Below are positions 26,048-34,984 of a DNA stretch of 64,000 bases, piece by piece. The notes below the pieces were generated by a model. The model was not told where the DNA came from. It saw only the letters and a list, made by a program, of their open reading frames with translations, and made no database searches. How positions within the stretch are numbered: position 1 is the first letter of the stretch; each line of letters starts with the position of its first letter. A program made the translations under genes and the position numbers. Origin of the DNA: JAJPHF01 sp035293805 (GTDB lineage Bacteria; Chloroflexota; UBA6077; JAJPHF01). The stretch is taken from assembly GCA_035293805.1 (NCBI GenBank), contig DATGMD010000024.1:39686-103685 (forward strand), given 5' to 3'.

Positions 26048-27502
26048 ATGTCGTCGGAGCTAACCGAGTTGAGCGCTCTGGAGCTGGCGCCGCGGATCGC
26101 CGCGCGCGAGGTCTCCCCGGTCGAGGTCGTGCGCGCCACCTACGAGCGGCTGGACGCCACCGAGCCCGCCTGGAACTGCTTCGTCGAGCGCACGGCCGAG
26201 CGGGCGCTCGCGGAGGCCCAGGCCGCCGAGCGCGAGATCGCCGCGGGCCAGTACCGCGGCCCCCTCCACGGCCTGCCCCTGGCGGTCAAGGACAACATCG
26301 CCGTGGCCAACACGGTCACCGCCGCCGGCGCGAAGTTCCTGCACGACAACCTCACGCCCGACGACGCCGAAGCCGTGCGGCGCCTGGCGGCGGCGGGCGC
26401 TATCGTGGTCGGCAAGACCAACCTGCACGAGCTAGCCCTGGGCAGCAGCACCATCAACCCCTGGTGGGGCGCCACCCACAACCCTTGGGACCCCACGTAC
26501 GTCCCCGGTGGCTCCAGCGGCGGCACCGCGGCGGCAGTGGCGGGCCGCCAGGTGGCGCTCGGGCTGGGCACCGACTCCGCGGGCTCCATCCGCATGCCCG
26601 CGTCCGTCAGCGGCTGCGTGGGCCTGAAGCCCACCCACGGCCGCGTGAGCGTGCGCGGCCTCGTCGCCTCGCTCACCGTCACCACCGACCACATCGGCCC
26701 AATGACCCGCACCGTGGCCGACGCCGCCCTCATGCTGGAGGCCATGGCCGGCTACGATCCCCAGGACCCGTTCAGCGTCGACCGCCCGGTGCCCGCCTAT
26801 CGCGCCGCGCTCGGCCGCGACCTGCGCGGCGTCCGCGTCGGCGTGCCGACCAACTACTACTTCGACCTGGTCGATCCCGAGGTCGAGGCCGGCGTGCGCG
26901 CCGCCATCCGCGAGCTGGCCGGCCTGGGCGCCGAGCTGGTCGAGGTCACGATCCCAGACCTCGAGGCCATGATGCAGGCGCGCGCCGGGCTGGGCGGCGA
27001 GGGGCTCGCCTTCGTCACGCCCTACCTGCGCTCGCGCCCCGAGCAGTTCAGCCCGGAGCTGCGGCTGCGCCTGCTGGCTGCCCACTTCATCCTGGCACGC
27101 GACTACGCGCGGGCCAACCGCGTGCGGCGCCTGCTCATGGAGCGCTTCGCCGCCACGCTCCGCACCGTCGACCTGCTCGCGGCGCCCGCCACCATCATCC
27201 CCGCCTACCCCATTAGCGCCGACCGCGTCACCGTGCGCGACAACCGCACGGGCCAGGACGTGGCGCTCGACACGACGCACGTGCTTATTCGCAACACCTC
27301 CACCGGCAACCTGACCGGCCTGCCGTCGATCAGCGTGCCCGCCGGCTTCACCGCGCGCGGCCTGCCGTTCGGGCTGATGCTCACCGGCCGGCCCTTCGAA
27401 GAGGAGCTGGTGCTGGCCGCGGCCCACGCCTACGAGCAGGCCACGCCCTGGCACACGCGTCGGCCCGCCGAGCCGACGCTCGCCGCCAGCGCCGCGGAGT
27501 GA
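26048..27502 (+). CDS. Amidase-signature hydrolase (GatA/AtzE-like)
   Basis: 484 residues. The amidase signature triad is visible: Lys81 in PLAVKDNIAV, cis-Ser156 in PGGSSGGTAAAV and nucleophile Ser180 in GTDSAGSIRMPAS. The C-terminal part contains NRTGQDVALDTT and TGLPSISVPAG, normal for the family. It hydrolyses an amide (or transamidates) in the cytoplasm; with the AtzG-like subunit upstream, a small nitrogen compound such as a biuret- or ureide-type amide is one possibility. AGGAGAG precedes ATG 26048. A binding lipoprotein gene follows after 67 nt, on the same strand. Confidence 0.93.
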   Translation: MSSELTELSALELAPRIAAREVSPVEVVRATYERLDATEPAWNCFVERTAERALAEAQAAEREIAAGQYRGPLHGLPLAVKDNIAVANTVTAAGAKFLHDNLTPDDAEAVRRLAAAGAIVVGKTNLHELALGSSTINPWWGATHNPWDPTYVPGGSSGGTAAAVAGRQVALGLGTDSAGSIRMPASVSGCVGLKPTHGRVSVRGLVASLTVTTDHIGPMTRTVADAALMLEAMAGYDPQDPFSVDRPVPAYRAALGRDLRGVRVGVPTNYYFDLVDPEVEAGVRAAIRELAGLGAELVEVTIPDLEAMMQARAGLGGEGLAFVTPYLRSRPEQFSPELRLRLLAAHFILARDYARANRVRRLLMERFAATLRTVDLLAAPATIIPAYPISADRVTVRDNRTGQDVALDTTHVLIRNTSTGNLTGLPSISVPAGFTARGLPFGLMLTGRPFEEELVLAAAHAYEQATPWHTRRPAEPTLAASAAE

Positions 27503-27569
27503 GCCGCCGGCGGATGTGCCATCCCCCGCCGCTCGCTCGCCAACCGACAGCCCACACCCGGAGATGTAC

Positions 27570-28649
27570 ATGACCGCCCCGAACCAACCGCGCCGCGCCA
27601 GCCGGCGCCTCTCGCTAGCCAGAGCAGGCGCCGCCACCGCCGTCGCCCTGCTGCTCGTCGCCTGCGGGCCGCAGGCGGCGCCCGCGCCGGCCCCGGCCGC
27701 CGCCCCGCCGGCGGGGAGCGCCGCCGCGCCGCCCGCCGCGATGAAGCTCACCGCCGCTTACGGCTCGATCAGCGCCACCCAGCTCCCCCTCTGGGTCACC
27801 AAGGAGCAAGGCTACTTCACGAAGTACGGCCTCGACGTCGATCTCAGCTACATCGACGGCAGCGCGGGGGTGCGGGCGCTCGCCTCGGGCGACGCGCCCG
27901 TCTCCGCCGTCGGCGGGGCGCTCGTGCCCAGCCGCCTCTCCGGCGCCGACGTGGTCGCCATCGCGGAGATGGCGCCGCGCCTCGTCTACGGCGTCTACGT
28001 CGCCCCGGACATCACGGCCGTCGACGGCCTGCGCGGGCGCACGATCGTCACGACGACGCCCGGCTCCACCAACTACCAAGGCGTCACGCTGTTCCTCCGC
28101 CGGTACGGCATGGAGCCGGGCCGCGACGTGAACCTGCTCACCTCCGCGGGCGGCACGGAGCAGCTCGCGATGCTCAAGCAGGGCCTCGCCGACGCGGCGC
28201 TGTTCTCCCCGCCCAGCTCGATCCGCGCGCGCGAGCAGGGCCTGCACCAGCTGCTGAACCTCGCCGAGACCAACATCACCTTCCTGACGAGCACGATCGG
28301 CGTGAACCAACCGTTCGCCGCGAAGAACCCGGAGATCATCCGCGCCTTCCTCAAGGCCTACGCCGAGGGCCTGCGCGATACCACCGCCGACCCCGTGCAG
28401 GCCAAGGCGGCGCTCGCCAAGTACGCCAGCCTCGACGACCCCGCGGCGGTCGACGAGAGCTACAACTTCACGGCGCCCACCTGGCCCAAGGGGGCGCCCT
28501 ACCCCGTGGTCGCCGCGATCCAGACGATCCTCGACTTGCAAGACAGCGCCGAGGCCCGCGCCGCCCACGCCGAGGACTTCGTGGACGCGCGGTACGTGCG
28601 CGAGCTAGACGAGGCCGGCTTCTTCCGCCAGATCGGCCTGACCGAGTGA
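27570..28649 (+). CDS. ABC substrate-binding lipoprotein, NMT1/SsuA-like
   Basis: 359 residues from ATG 27570 (GGAG 6 nt upstream; an ATG two codons earlier is possible). Lipobox ALLLVAC (Cys32), Ala/Pro linker, then AAYGSISATQLPLWVTKEQG with YFTKYGLDVDLSYIDGSAG and the second lobe from LRGRTIVTTTPGSTNYQG. The C-terminal tail FVDARYVRELDEAGFFRQIG is the closing helix typical of this subgroup, in which the last residues read -LDEAGF-. No transporter core nearby. Follows the amidase pair, so it may feed that enzyme. Confidence 0.9.
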   Translation: MTAPNQPRRASRRLSLARAGAATAVALLLVACGPQAAPAPAPAAAPPAGSAAAPPAAMKLTAAYGSISATQLPLWVTKEQGYFTKYGLDVDLSYIDGSAGVRALASGDAPVSAVGGALVPSRLSGADVVAIAEMAPRLVYGVYVAPDITAVDGLRGRTIVTTTPGSTNYQGVTLFLRRYGMEPGRDVNLLTSAGGTEQLAMLKQGLADAALFSPPSSIRAREQGLHQLLNLAETNITFLTSTIGVNQPFAAKNPEIIRAFLKAYAEGLRDTTADPVQAKAALAKYASLDDPAAVDESYNFTAPTWPKGAPYPVVAAIQTILDLQDSAEARAAHAEDFVDARYVRELDEAGFFRQIGLTE

Positions 28650-28744
28650 TACCGAGTCCAGCGATGAAGCTCCCGTACTCCCTCGCTCCCTGGGCGAGGA
28701 GCGACGCTCGCAGTAGGCCGCGTCGCAGGGTGCGGGCCTCCCCC

Positions 28745-28840
28745 CTCGTCCCTCCCCCTCTCCCCCTGGGAGAGGGCCGGGGTGAGGGCGTCTTGCTCCC
28801 TCTCCCCCCGGGAGAGGGCCGAGGGGAGGGCGCGCCCCGA
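28745..28840. repeat. Two palindromic repeat units upstream of the next binding-protein gene
   Basis: Two units of the CCTCTCCCCCTGGGAGAGGG family with GGGGTGAGGGCG tail; the second ends with GCGCGCCCCGA just before the GAAGGAGGGG ribosome site of 28852. A looser relative lies at 28681-28710. Confidence 0.75.
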
Positions 28841-28851
28841 AGGAGGGGACG

Positions 28852-29931
28852 ATGTGCCGCACCCAGATTGCCTGGGCGTGCCTGGCGCTCGGCGCGCTGG
28901 TAGCCAGCGCGGGCTGCCAGGCCCCGCCAGCCCCGCGCCTCGCCGCCCCACCGCCCCCCGCCGCGCCCGACACCGCGCCGGCCCCCCTGGCCGCGTCCGC
29001 CGCCCCCGCTGCGGCGCCCGCGCCGACGCCCCTGCGCTACAGCATCGCCGCCCGGACCGCGCCGCTCTGGAACGTCTTCGCCACGCTCCACAATGGCTTC
29101 TTCACCGCGGAGGGCTTGGACGCCGACGTGCAGACCATCCCCATCGCCACGGCGTCGCCAGCGTTGGTCTCCGGCTCGCTAGAGATCGCCGGCATGCCGC
29201 TCGACACACTGGTCCTCACGCAGGGCGCCGGCGATGTCGTCGGCATCGGCAGCGAGACTGAGACGCCGATCTACAGCCTCATCGGCGGCCCGGGCGTCAG
29301 CACACCGGCCGACCTGCGTGACAAGGCGATCGCCGCCTCCGGGCCTACCAGCGGCAACACCGCGGTGCTGAAGAAGATGCTCACCGCGCTCGGCGTCGCG
29401 CCGACCGAGTACCAGGTGCTGAACGTCGGCGGCACCCCCGATCGCTACGCCGCGCTGCACTCCGGCCAGGTGGGCGCCGCGCTCCTCACGCAGCCCTTCG
29501 ACCTCCAGGCCGCCGCCGAGGGGTTCCCTACGCTCGCGCGCTCGCCCGACTACGTCCCGAACTCCCAGTACACGCTGTTCGACGCGCGGCGCCCCTGGGT
29601 AGAGGAGAATCACGCCGCGGCGGTCCGCTTCCTGCGCGCCATGATCCGCGGCGACCGCTGGCTCTACGATCCGGCCAACCGCGCGGCGGCCGAGCAGGTC
29701 CTGGTCGACGAGACCGGCGCCAGCCCCGAGATCGCGTCCCAGCTCTACGATCTCTACCTGCGCGAGGTGAAGATCTACCGGCCCGACGCCGAGCCGTTGC
29801 TGAGCCACTTGCAAGGCAACATCGACCTGCTGCTCGAAGTGCAGGCGATCGAGCCGCCGGCCCCCAGCCCCGAGCAGTTTCTGGACCTTGGCCCCTTGAA
29901 GGAGGCGCAGGCGAGCCTGGCCGCGCGTTGA
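28852..29931 (+). CDS. ABC substrate-binding lipoprotein, NMT1/SsuA-like
   Basis: 359 residues. Lipobox LVASAGC (Cys22), Pro/Ala linker to about residue 58, then binding-fold segments SIAARTAPLWNVFATLHNGF, LEIAGMPLDTLVLTQGAGDV and STPADLRDKAIAASGPTSGN. The end, PSPEQFLDLGPLKEAQASLA, is the tail form shared with the proteins at 31132 and 55181. AAGGAGGGG precedes the ATG. The stop codon lies inside the -35 box of the promoter for the next gene, which suggests the following hydrolase is transcribed separately. Confidence 0.9.
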   Translation: MCRTQIAWACLALGALVASAGCQAPPAPRLAAPPPPAAPDTAPAPLAASAAPAAAPAPTPLRYSIAARTAPLWNVFATLHNGFFTAEGLDADVQTIPIATASPALVSGSLEIAGMPLDTLVLTQGAGDVVGIGSETETPIYSLIGGPGVSTPADLRDKAIAASGPTSGNTAVLKKMLTALGVAPTEYQVLNVGGTPDRYAALHSGQVGAALLTQPFDLQAAAEGFPTLARSPDYVPNSQYTLFDARRPWVEENHAAAVRFLRAMIRGDRWLYDPANRAAAEQVLVDETGASPEIASQLYDLYLREVKIYRPDAEPLLSHLQGNIDLLLEVQAIEPPAPSPEQFLDLGPLKEAQASLAAR

Positions 29932-29956
29932 CACGAGCCGGGCCGCCGCGTATCCT
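29928..29956 (+). promoter_or_regulatory. Sigma70-type promoter for the hydrolase gene at 30026
   Basis: TTGACA (29928-29933), exactly 17 nt, then TATCCT (29951-29956). The -35 box is a perfect consensus match. Expected transcript start near 29963, about 60 nt before the ATG. Confidence 0.55.
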
Positions 29957-30025
29957 GGGCGCGAGCAGCATTCCGCGCGGCGCCCCGCTCACTCGACGTG
30001 CCGCTGAACGACGGGAGGAGAGACG

Positions 30026-30886
30026 ATGCCACGAGCGAACGTGCGCGGCGTATCCATCAACTACGAGACGCTAGGCGACCGCGGCCCGTGGGTCGCCCTC
30101 AACCCGGGCGGCCGCCGCGCGCTCGACGGCGTGCTGCCCATCGCCGAGAAGATCGCGGCAGCCGGCTACCGCGTGCTGGTCCACGACCGACGCAACTGTG
30201 GCGCCTCCGACGTCGTCATCGACGGCGACGACTCCGAGTACGAGATCTGGGCCGACGACCTCCACGCGCTGCTCGGCCAGCTCGACGCCCTGCCCGTGTA
30301 CGCCGGCGGCAGCTCGTCCGGCTGCCGCACGTCGCTGCTCCTGGCCCTACGCCATCCCGAGGCCGTGCGCGGCCTCCTGCTCTGGCGCGTCACGGGCGGC
30401 GCGTTCGCGGCGAACCGCCTGGCCCAGAACTACTACGGCGACTTCATGGAGGCCGCCGAGCAGGGCGGCATGGCGGCCGTCTGCGCCACGGAGTTCTTCC
30501 AGGAGCGCATCGCGGCCAACCCCGCCAACCGCGAGCGGCTGATGGCCATGGACGTCAAGCGCTTCATGGAGGTCATGGGCCGCTGGCGCGAGGCGTTCCT
30601 GCAGAGCGCCGACCTGCCCGTTATCGGCGCCACCGAAGAGCAGCTGCGCTCGATCACCGTGCCCGCCATCGTCGTACCCGGCAACGACCGCACCCACGGC
30701 CGCGCGACCGGCGAGAACGCCGCGCGGCTGCTGCCCAACAGCGAGCTGTACATCCTCTTCCCCGAACAGCTCGACGTGGACCTCGCCGTCGAGTCCTGGG
30801 AGGACCAGGCTAAGCAAGACGAGCTAGCCGCCGTCTTCGTCAACTTCCTCAACCGCATCTCCCAACCCGCCCCCCAGGCCCGCTAA
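30026..30886 (+). CDS. Alpha/beta-hydrolase
   Basis: 286 residues. Alpha/beta-hydrolase fold with NPGGRRALDG near the oxyanion region, VLVHDRRNCGASD, nucleophile Ser97 in GGSSSGC, and VPAIVVPGNDRTHG near the acid strand. The expected C-terminal catalytic His is not obvious: the candidate region reads LYILFPEQLDVDLAVESWED, so the third member may be atypical or the one in NDRTHG. GGGAGGAG precedes the ATG. Stands between binding-protein genes with its own promoter; substrate (an ester or C-C bond) unknown. Confidence 0.85.
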   Translation: MPRANVRGVSINYETLGDRGPWVALNPGGRRALDGVLPIAEKIAAAGYRVLVHDRRNCGASDVVIDGDDSEYEIWADDLHALLGQLDALPVYAGGSSSGCRTSLLLALRHPEAVRGLLLWRVTGGAFAANRLAQNYYGDFMEAAEQGGMAAVCATEFFQERIAANPANRERLMAMDVKRFMEVMGRWREAFLQSADLPVIGATEEQLRSITVPAIVVPGNDRTHGRATGENAARLLPNSELYILFPEQLDVDLAVESWEDQAKQDELAAVFVNFLNRISQPAPQAR

Positions 30887-30920
30887 CGCAGGGGTAGGGC
30901 GCGATCCCCCGCGGTCGAGG

Positions 30921-31140
30921 GGCAGTGGCGGCCGCAATATTCCCCGCCAACCCCTTCCGGGGGGCTGCCCCCGTCTCCCATCCCGGGGTGCCGGGGCAGT
31001 GGCGCTCGCAGTATTCCGCGCCACACCCTGCCGGGGGGCCTGGGGGGTGTCCCCCCACCTACCCCTCCTCTTCCTCTTTCCGGGGGTGTGGGGGTGTCCC
31101 CCACACTCCCCAGCATTGGGGCCTGGGGGGCCTAGCCCCC
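30921..31140. repeat. Mixed cluster of three repeat families between convergent genes
   Basis: GGCAGTGGCGGCCGCAATAT (30921) and GGCAGTGGCGCTCGCAGTAT (30994) are two copies of the family seen at 25605 and 60465. They are followed by GGCCTGGGGGGTGTCCCCCC and GGGGGTGTGGGGGTGTCCCC palindromes related to 33779-34000. The final palindrome supplies the stop codon of the binding-protein gene on the minus strand. Confidence 0.75.
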
Positions 31141-32277
31141 CAGCCGCCCGATCCCCTGCTCGCGCACGCTCGCATCCACCATGCGTCCCGGGTCGGGGCC
31201 GGGCGCGGGCAGGTCGCCCATCGCGACGATGTAGTTGACCACCTGCTGCAGCTCGTCGGGCGTCAGGCTGAGATCGCACTTGATCGAGTGCGTCCGCTCG
31301 ATCAGCAGCTCGTACGTCTGGCGCGCGTCGTCGTCCGACAGCTGCGTCTTGTCGGCGAGGATACGGATCATCGCCTCCTTCTGCGCGGGGTCGCACACGT
31401 CCTGGCTGCCGCGATAGACCGCCGCCAGGAAGCGCGTGGCCCGCTCGCGATTCGTCGCGTGGTCCAGCCAGCCGCGCGCCACGGCGAACGACGAGAACGG
31501 CAGGTTCTTCACGTAGTCGTAGGTGTCGATCAGCAGCGGGTAGCCCTCGCGGCGGGCGGCGAAGTCGAACGGCTGGATGAGGATCGCCGCCTGCACGGCG
31601 CCGCTCTCCAGCGCCCGCAGCCGCTCCGGCGTGCCGCCCGCGTACACCATGTCGTAGTCGCCGCGCTTCAGGCCGTGCGGCTCGAACATGCGGTCGAGCA
31701 GGTACACCGTCACGTCCTTCGGCCCACCCACGATGATCGTCCGCCCGCGCAGCCCGTCCAGGCTGGTGATGTCCTTCTGCCCGTACAGGCTGTAGATCGG
31801 CGGGTTCAGCGTGCCGGCCAGGAACAGTAGGTCCGCGCCGCTCGCCACCGCGCGCACTAGCGGGTCCGGATTGGAGTTCGTGAGATCGAGCGACCCCGAC
31901 GCCAGGGCCTGCACGCCAGCGGCCGCGCTGCCCATGTTGTTCTCGTCGATGGCGATGCCCTGCTCTGCCAGGTAGCCCCGCGCCTCTGCCGCGTACAGCG
32001 CCCACTGGTTTGCCCCCAGCGACGTGTAGCCGTAGCTCAGCGGTTCCAACGCGGCCGGCGCGCTCGCCGTGGGCGCCCCGGCCGGCGCCGCCGCGGCGGC
32101 GCTCGCCGGCGGGGCGGCCGGCGGCGTGCCGGGAGCGGCCGAACAGGCGGCCGCCACCAACAGCGCCGCGAGTCCCAGCGAGCGCGCCAGATAGCGCGAC
32201 AACGCAGCGAGCCGCTCGGCGGTCGTCGTCTCCCGCATCGGCAGGCACATCAACGAGCGCGCCAGGTAGTCCGACAT
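31132..32277 (-). CDS. ABC substrate-binding lipoprotein, NMT1/SsuA-like
   Basis: 381 residues from ATG 32277 (GGAG about 10 nt upstream). The N-terminus is unusually long before the lipobox and contains a doubled YLARSL (MSDYLARSL and SRYLARSLGL), then LLVAAAC (Cys45). Starts at 32250 or 32239 are possible and would shorten it. Binding fold: GYTSLGANQWALYAAEARGY, GSLDLTNSNPDPLVRAVASG, LDGLRGRTIIVGGPKDVTVY. The last residues come from an adjoining palindromic repeat. Separated from the divergent hydrolase at 32942 by a repeat-filled gap. Confidence 0.88.
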   Translation of the reverse strand: MSDYLARSLMCLPMRETTTAERLAALSRYLARSLGLAALLVAAACSAAPGTPPAAPPASAAAAAPAGAPTASAPAALEPLSYGYTSLGANQWALYAAEARGYLAEQGIAIDENNMGSAAAGVQALASGSLDLTNSNPDPLVRAVASGADLLFLAGTLNPPIYSLYGQKDITSLDGLRGRTIIVGGPKDVTVYLLDRMFEPHGLKRGDYDMVYAGGTPERLRALESGAVQAAILIQPFDFAARREGYPLLIDTYDYVKNLPFSSFAVARGWLDHATNRERATRFLAAVYRGSQDVCDPAQKEAMIRILADKTQLSDDDARQTYELLIERTHSIKCDLSLTPDELQQVVNYIVAMGDLPAPGPDPGRMVDASVREQGIGRLGG

Positions 32278-32526
32278 CTCAGCGCTCCGGCAGGCCTGGC
32301 GGCCGGCCCGCCGCCGTGACGCGAGCCAACCGCCGCTAACGCGCGTGCCCGTCCGGCAGGCGCCCGCTCGCCGCACGGCTCGCCTGCCGTGCGCGATTAT
32401 TGCCACCGCCGCCCTCCCGGTCAAGCCAATGGCAACCCGACGCATCCCGAATCCGGCGCTAGTGTTTCCGTCCGCCCTCGCCCCTGAGATAGACCCCAGG
32501 ACAGATCCGGGCCCTCCCCCCGCCCG

Positions 32527-32723
32527 TCGCCCTCCACCTCTCCCAGAGGGAGGGGTGAGGTCGGTCGGTCCCTCCCCCTCTCCCCCTGGGAGAGGGCCGG
32601 GGTGAGGGCGCCTTCCCTCGTCCCTCCCCCTCTCCCCCTGGGAGAGGGCCGGGGTGAGGGCGCCTTCCCTCGTCCCTCCCCCTCTCCCCCTGGGAGAGGG
32701 CCGGGGTGAGGGCGCGCCCCGCT
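32527..32723. repeat. Tandem array of 52-bp palindromic units in the 664-nt gap 32278-32941
   Basis: One diverged and three near-identical units of CCTCTCCCCCTGGGAGAGGG with CCGGGGTGAGGGCG and a CCTTCCCTCGTCCC linker; the copies repeat every 52 bases. The array ends GCGCGCCCCGCTAGG. The remaining sequence to 32941 shows TATACC at 32796 without a convincing -35 and otherwise nothing recognisable. Confidence 0.85.
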
Positions 32724-32941
32724 AGGCCTCCGGTCCGGCCGGAGCCAGTACCACCGTGCCGCCGGTGCGGGCTGGCGCCCACCGGTCGTTCGCTGTATAC
32801 CTTTCCGCCGGGCTGCCGGCCTCCTGCCCGGGCAGGGCCGTGCGAGACCCGCGGGCGCGCTCCGGCTGCCCGCGGACGCCGTATCCCGCCCGATCCGGCC
32901 CGCCACGGCATGGCGGCGCATCCGCCGCGAGAGGAGCGAAC

Positions 32942-33769
32942 ATGGCTAGCGAGCCGTCCCAGCCAGAGGTCATGACGCACCGCGTGCGCTTCGGCGACAA
33001 CGTCGACGCCTTCCTCGCCGAGCCCGCCCGCCCGGGCCAGCACCCCACCGTCATCCTGCTCCACGAGCGCTACGGCCTGGTGCAGCACACCCTCGACCTG
33101 GCAGCGAAGTTCGCCCGCGAGGGCTTCGTCTGCATGGCGCCCAACCTGTTCGCCCGCCACCCCGAGCAGGACCGCCTCGCCGCCGGCGAGATCCAGGCGC
33201 CCATCCCCGACCCCCAGTCGGCGAAGGACCTGGGCGACGGCATCGACTTCCTCCGCCAGGAGGTGCCCAGCGCCGACGCCAGCAGCGTGGCCGTGATGGG
33301 CGTCTGCCAGACTGGGCGCCACCCGCTCGTGCTGGCCGCCGCGCGCCCCGACGTGCGCGCCTGCCTCGTGTTCTACGGCGCCGCCCAGCCGCGCGACTTC
33401 GAGGTCACCGAGACTCAGCCCGAGCCCCTCGACACGGTCATCTCGCGCATCCCGTGCCCCGTCCTCGGCGTCTTCGGCGAGGCCGACTTCCTGATGACGC
33501 TCGACGACGTACGCCACTTCCGCGACACGCTAGAGAAGCACCGCAAGAGCTACCACATCAAGATCTTCGCCGCCATGCCCCACGGCTGGCTGAACGACAC
33601 CATGCCCGGCCGCTACCGTCCGAAGGAGGCCGAGGAAGCCTGGCAGCTAGCCGTCGACTTCCTGCACCGGGTCGACAGCGGCGCCTACCCGAAGGACCGC
33701 GTCCGCTGGCTCTTCGAGAGCGACTCCGCCATCGACTACGACCCCAGCAAGAACGTCCGCCTCGCCTAG
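32942..33769 (+). CDS. Dienelactone hydrolase-family protein
   Basis: 275 residues. Catalytic Cys122 lies in MGVCQTGRH (usual form GxCxGG), with Glu42 in LHERYGL, Asp in FGEADFLMT and His in MPHGWLND, i.e. the Cys-His-Asp triad and the Glu that tunes the Cys in dienelactone hydrolases. Dienelactone hydrolases open lactone intermediates of chloro- or methylcatechol degradation; many homologs have other esters as substrates. GAGAGGAG precedes the ATG. Monocistronic, followed by a 62-bp tandem repeat array. Confidence 0.9.
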   Translation: MASEPSQPEVMTHRVRFGDNVDAFLAEPARPGQHPTVILLHERYGLVQHTLDLAAKFAREGFVCMAPNLFARHPEQDRLAAGEIQAPIPDPQSAKDLGDGIDFLRQEVPSADASSVAVMGVCQTGRHPLVLAAARPDVRACLVFYGAAQPRDFEVTETQPEPLDTVISRIPCPVLGVFGEADFLMTLDDVRHFRDTLEKHRKSYHIKIFAAMPHGWLNDTMPGRYRPKEAEEAWQLAVDFLHRVDSGAYPKDRVRWLFESDSAIDYDPSKNVRLA

Positions 33770-33778
33770 CCCGGCAAA

Positions 33779-34000
33779 TGGGGGTGCAGGGGCACTCCCC
33801 TGCCGGGGGCCTGGGAGGTATCCCCCTGCGTCCTCGTCCCTGGGGGTGCAGGGGCACTCCCCTGCCGGGGGCCTGGGAGGTATCCCCCTTCGTCCTCGTC
33901 CCTGGGGGTGCAGGGGCGCTCCCCTGCCGGGGGGGTGTGGGGGGTGTCCCCCCACCTGCCCTTTTCTTCCTCTTTCGGGGGTGTGGGGGCCCCCACACCC
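33779..34000. repeat. Tandem array of 62-bp palindromic units
   Basis: Three units starting TGGGGGTGCAGGGGCACTCC at 33779, 33841 and 33903, each holding two palindromes (GGGGCACTCCCC and a CCTGGGAGGTATCCCCC type) and a TCGTCC linker. The array ends with a GGGGGTGTGGGGGCCCCCAC palindrome just before the isochorismatase-like gene on the minus strand; it lies between convergent gene ends. Confidence 0.85.
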
Positions 34001-34001
34001 T

Positions 34002-34640
34002 TTAACGGGCCGCAGGCAATAGACTGCATGCCTGCGCCACCGTCATCACCCGCGCCATCCGCGGGAACAGGCGGTCCATGCAGAAGTCCTGGGCGCCCGG
34101 CCGCTGCGACTGGCAGGCATCGCGCAGCACGATCAGGTGATAGGCCAGATCGCGCGCCGAGTACGCCGTCGCGATGATCCCCACGTCCGTCGAGCCGCCC
34201 GCCAGCAGGATCGTGTCCACGCCGATCCCCCGCAGCACCGGGTCGAGCGACGTGCCGACGAACGCGCTCCAGCGCGGCTTGCCGATCACCCAGTCGCCCG
34301 GCTCGGGCGCCAGCTCCGGGATCACCTCGCCGGCGTGAGTACCCGCGATCGCCACGCCGCCGCGCATCAGCTGCGGCCCATCCGGCCAGGGCTCCAGCTC
34401 CATGTTGGCGTCGCTCAGCGTGGGCGCGTAGTCCTTGGCGTCCGGCCGGTGGGCGCCGTTCGTGTAGAACACCGGGATGCCCACCGCTCGCGCCGCACGG
34501 CCCATCTCGACGCAGCGGTCCACGATACCCGTGGCCAGGATGCGCCGCTCCTTCTCCGCGTCCGGCGGGTGGATGTAGCAGTTCAGCATGTCGAAGAACA
34601 CGAGCGCCGTCCGGCTCGGATCAATGGGCACCTGCGGCAT
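34002..34640 (-). CDS. Isochorismatase-like hydrolase with Gly in place of the catalytic Cys
   Basis: 212 residues. The family Asp (ALVFFDMLN) and Lys (VIGKPRWSAF) are present. The third catalytic position, Cys in N-carbamoylsarcosine amidohydrolase and nicotinamidase (TDVCxxxTA), reads TDVGIIATA here. True isochorismatases such as EntB and PhzD also lack the Cys, so a vinyl-ether hydrolysis is more likely than an amidase reaction. GAGAGGAG precedes ATG 34640. The gene stands alone on the minus strand, back to back with the Rieske gene region. Confidence 0.88.
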   Translation of the reverse strand: MPQVPIDPSRTALVFFDMLNCYIHPPDAEKERRILATGIVDRCVEMGRAARAVGIPVFYTNGAHRPDAKDYAPTLSDANMELEPWPDGPQLMRGGVAIAGTHAGEVIPELAPEPGDWVIGKPRWSAFVGTSLDPVLRGIGVDTILLAGGSTDVGIIATAYSARDLAYHLIVLRDACQSQRPGAQDFCMDRLFPRMARVMTVAQACSLLPAAR

Positions 34641-34837
34641 CGTTCGCTCCTCTCTCGCCGCGCTCGCGGCCCAACGTGGCCACGACATCGCGGCGCCGTG
34701 CGCCAGTACTGCGGCGACGCGGCGCCATCATAGCACCCGCCACCCCGCCGGCTCCATCGCGGCCGTCCCACGCACCCTACCGTCGGTCACGCCACCCCAC
34801 CAGGGACGCTCCCCGCGCCGCTACCCGCCGCCCTGCC

Positions 34838-34880
34838 GGACGACCGCCCCCCGCCAATGCATTACCTTGTAGGGCCGCCG
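34838..34880 (+). repeat. Partial third copy of the ~330-bp element
   Basis: GCCGGACGACCGCCCCCCGC followed by CAATGCATTACCTTGTAGGG matches the CCGGACGACCGCCCCTCGCC / AATGCGTTCATGGTAGAG stretch of the element at 35162 with a few changes. The flanks do not match, so this is a fragment. Confidence 0.5.
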
Positions 34881-34984
34881 CTTGCCACGTCCTGCCCGAC
34901 CGCCGCCCGGCCCGGCGTTTCCGGCGCTGCTTGCTGCGCCCTGCTCGGTCGGCCAATCGGGCCGGGGTCATCTCGAATCCGGTG

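Noticed and set aside
32527..32723. CRISPR array
   Set aside because: The 52-, 62- and 78-bp units repeat along their whole length without unique spacers, and no cas genes are present.
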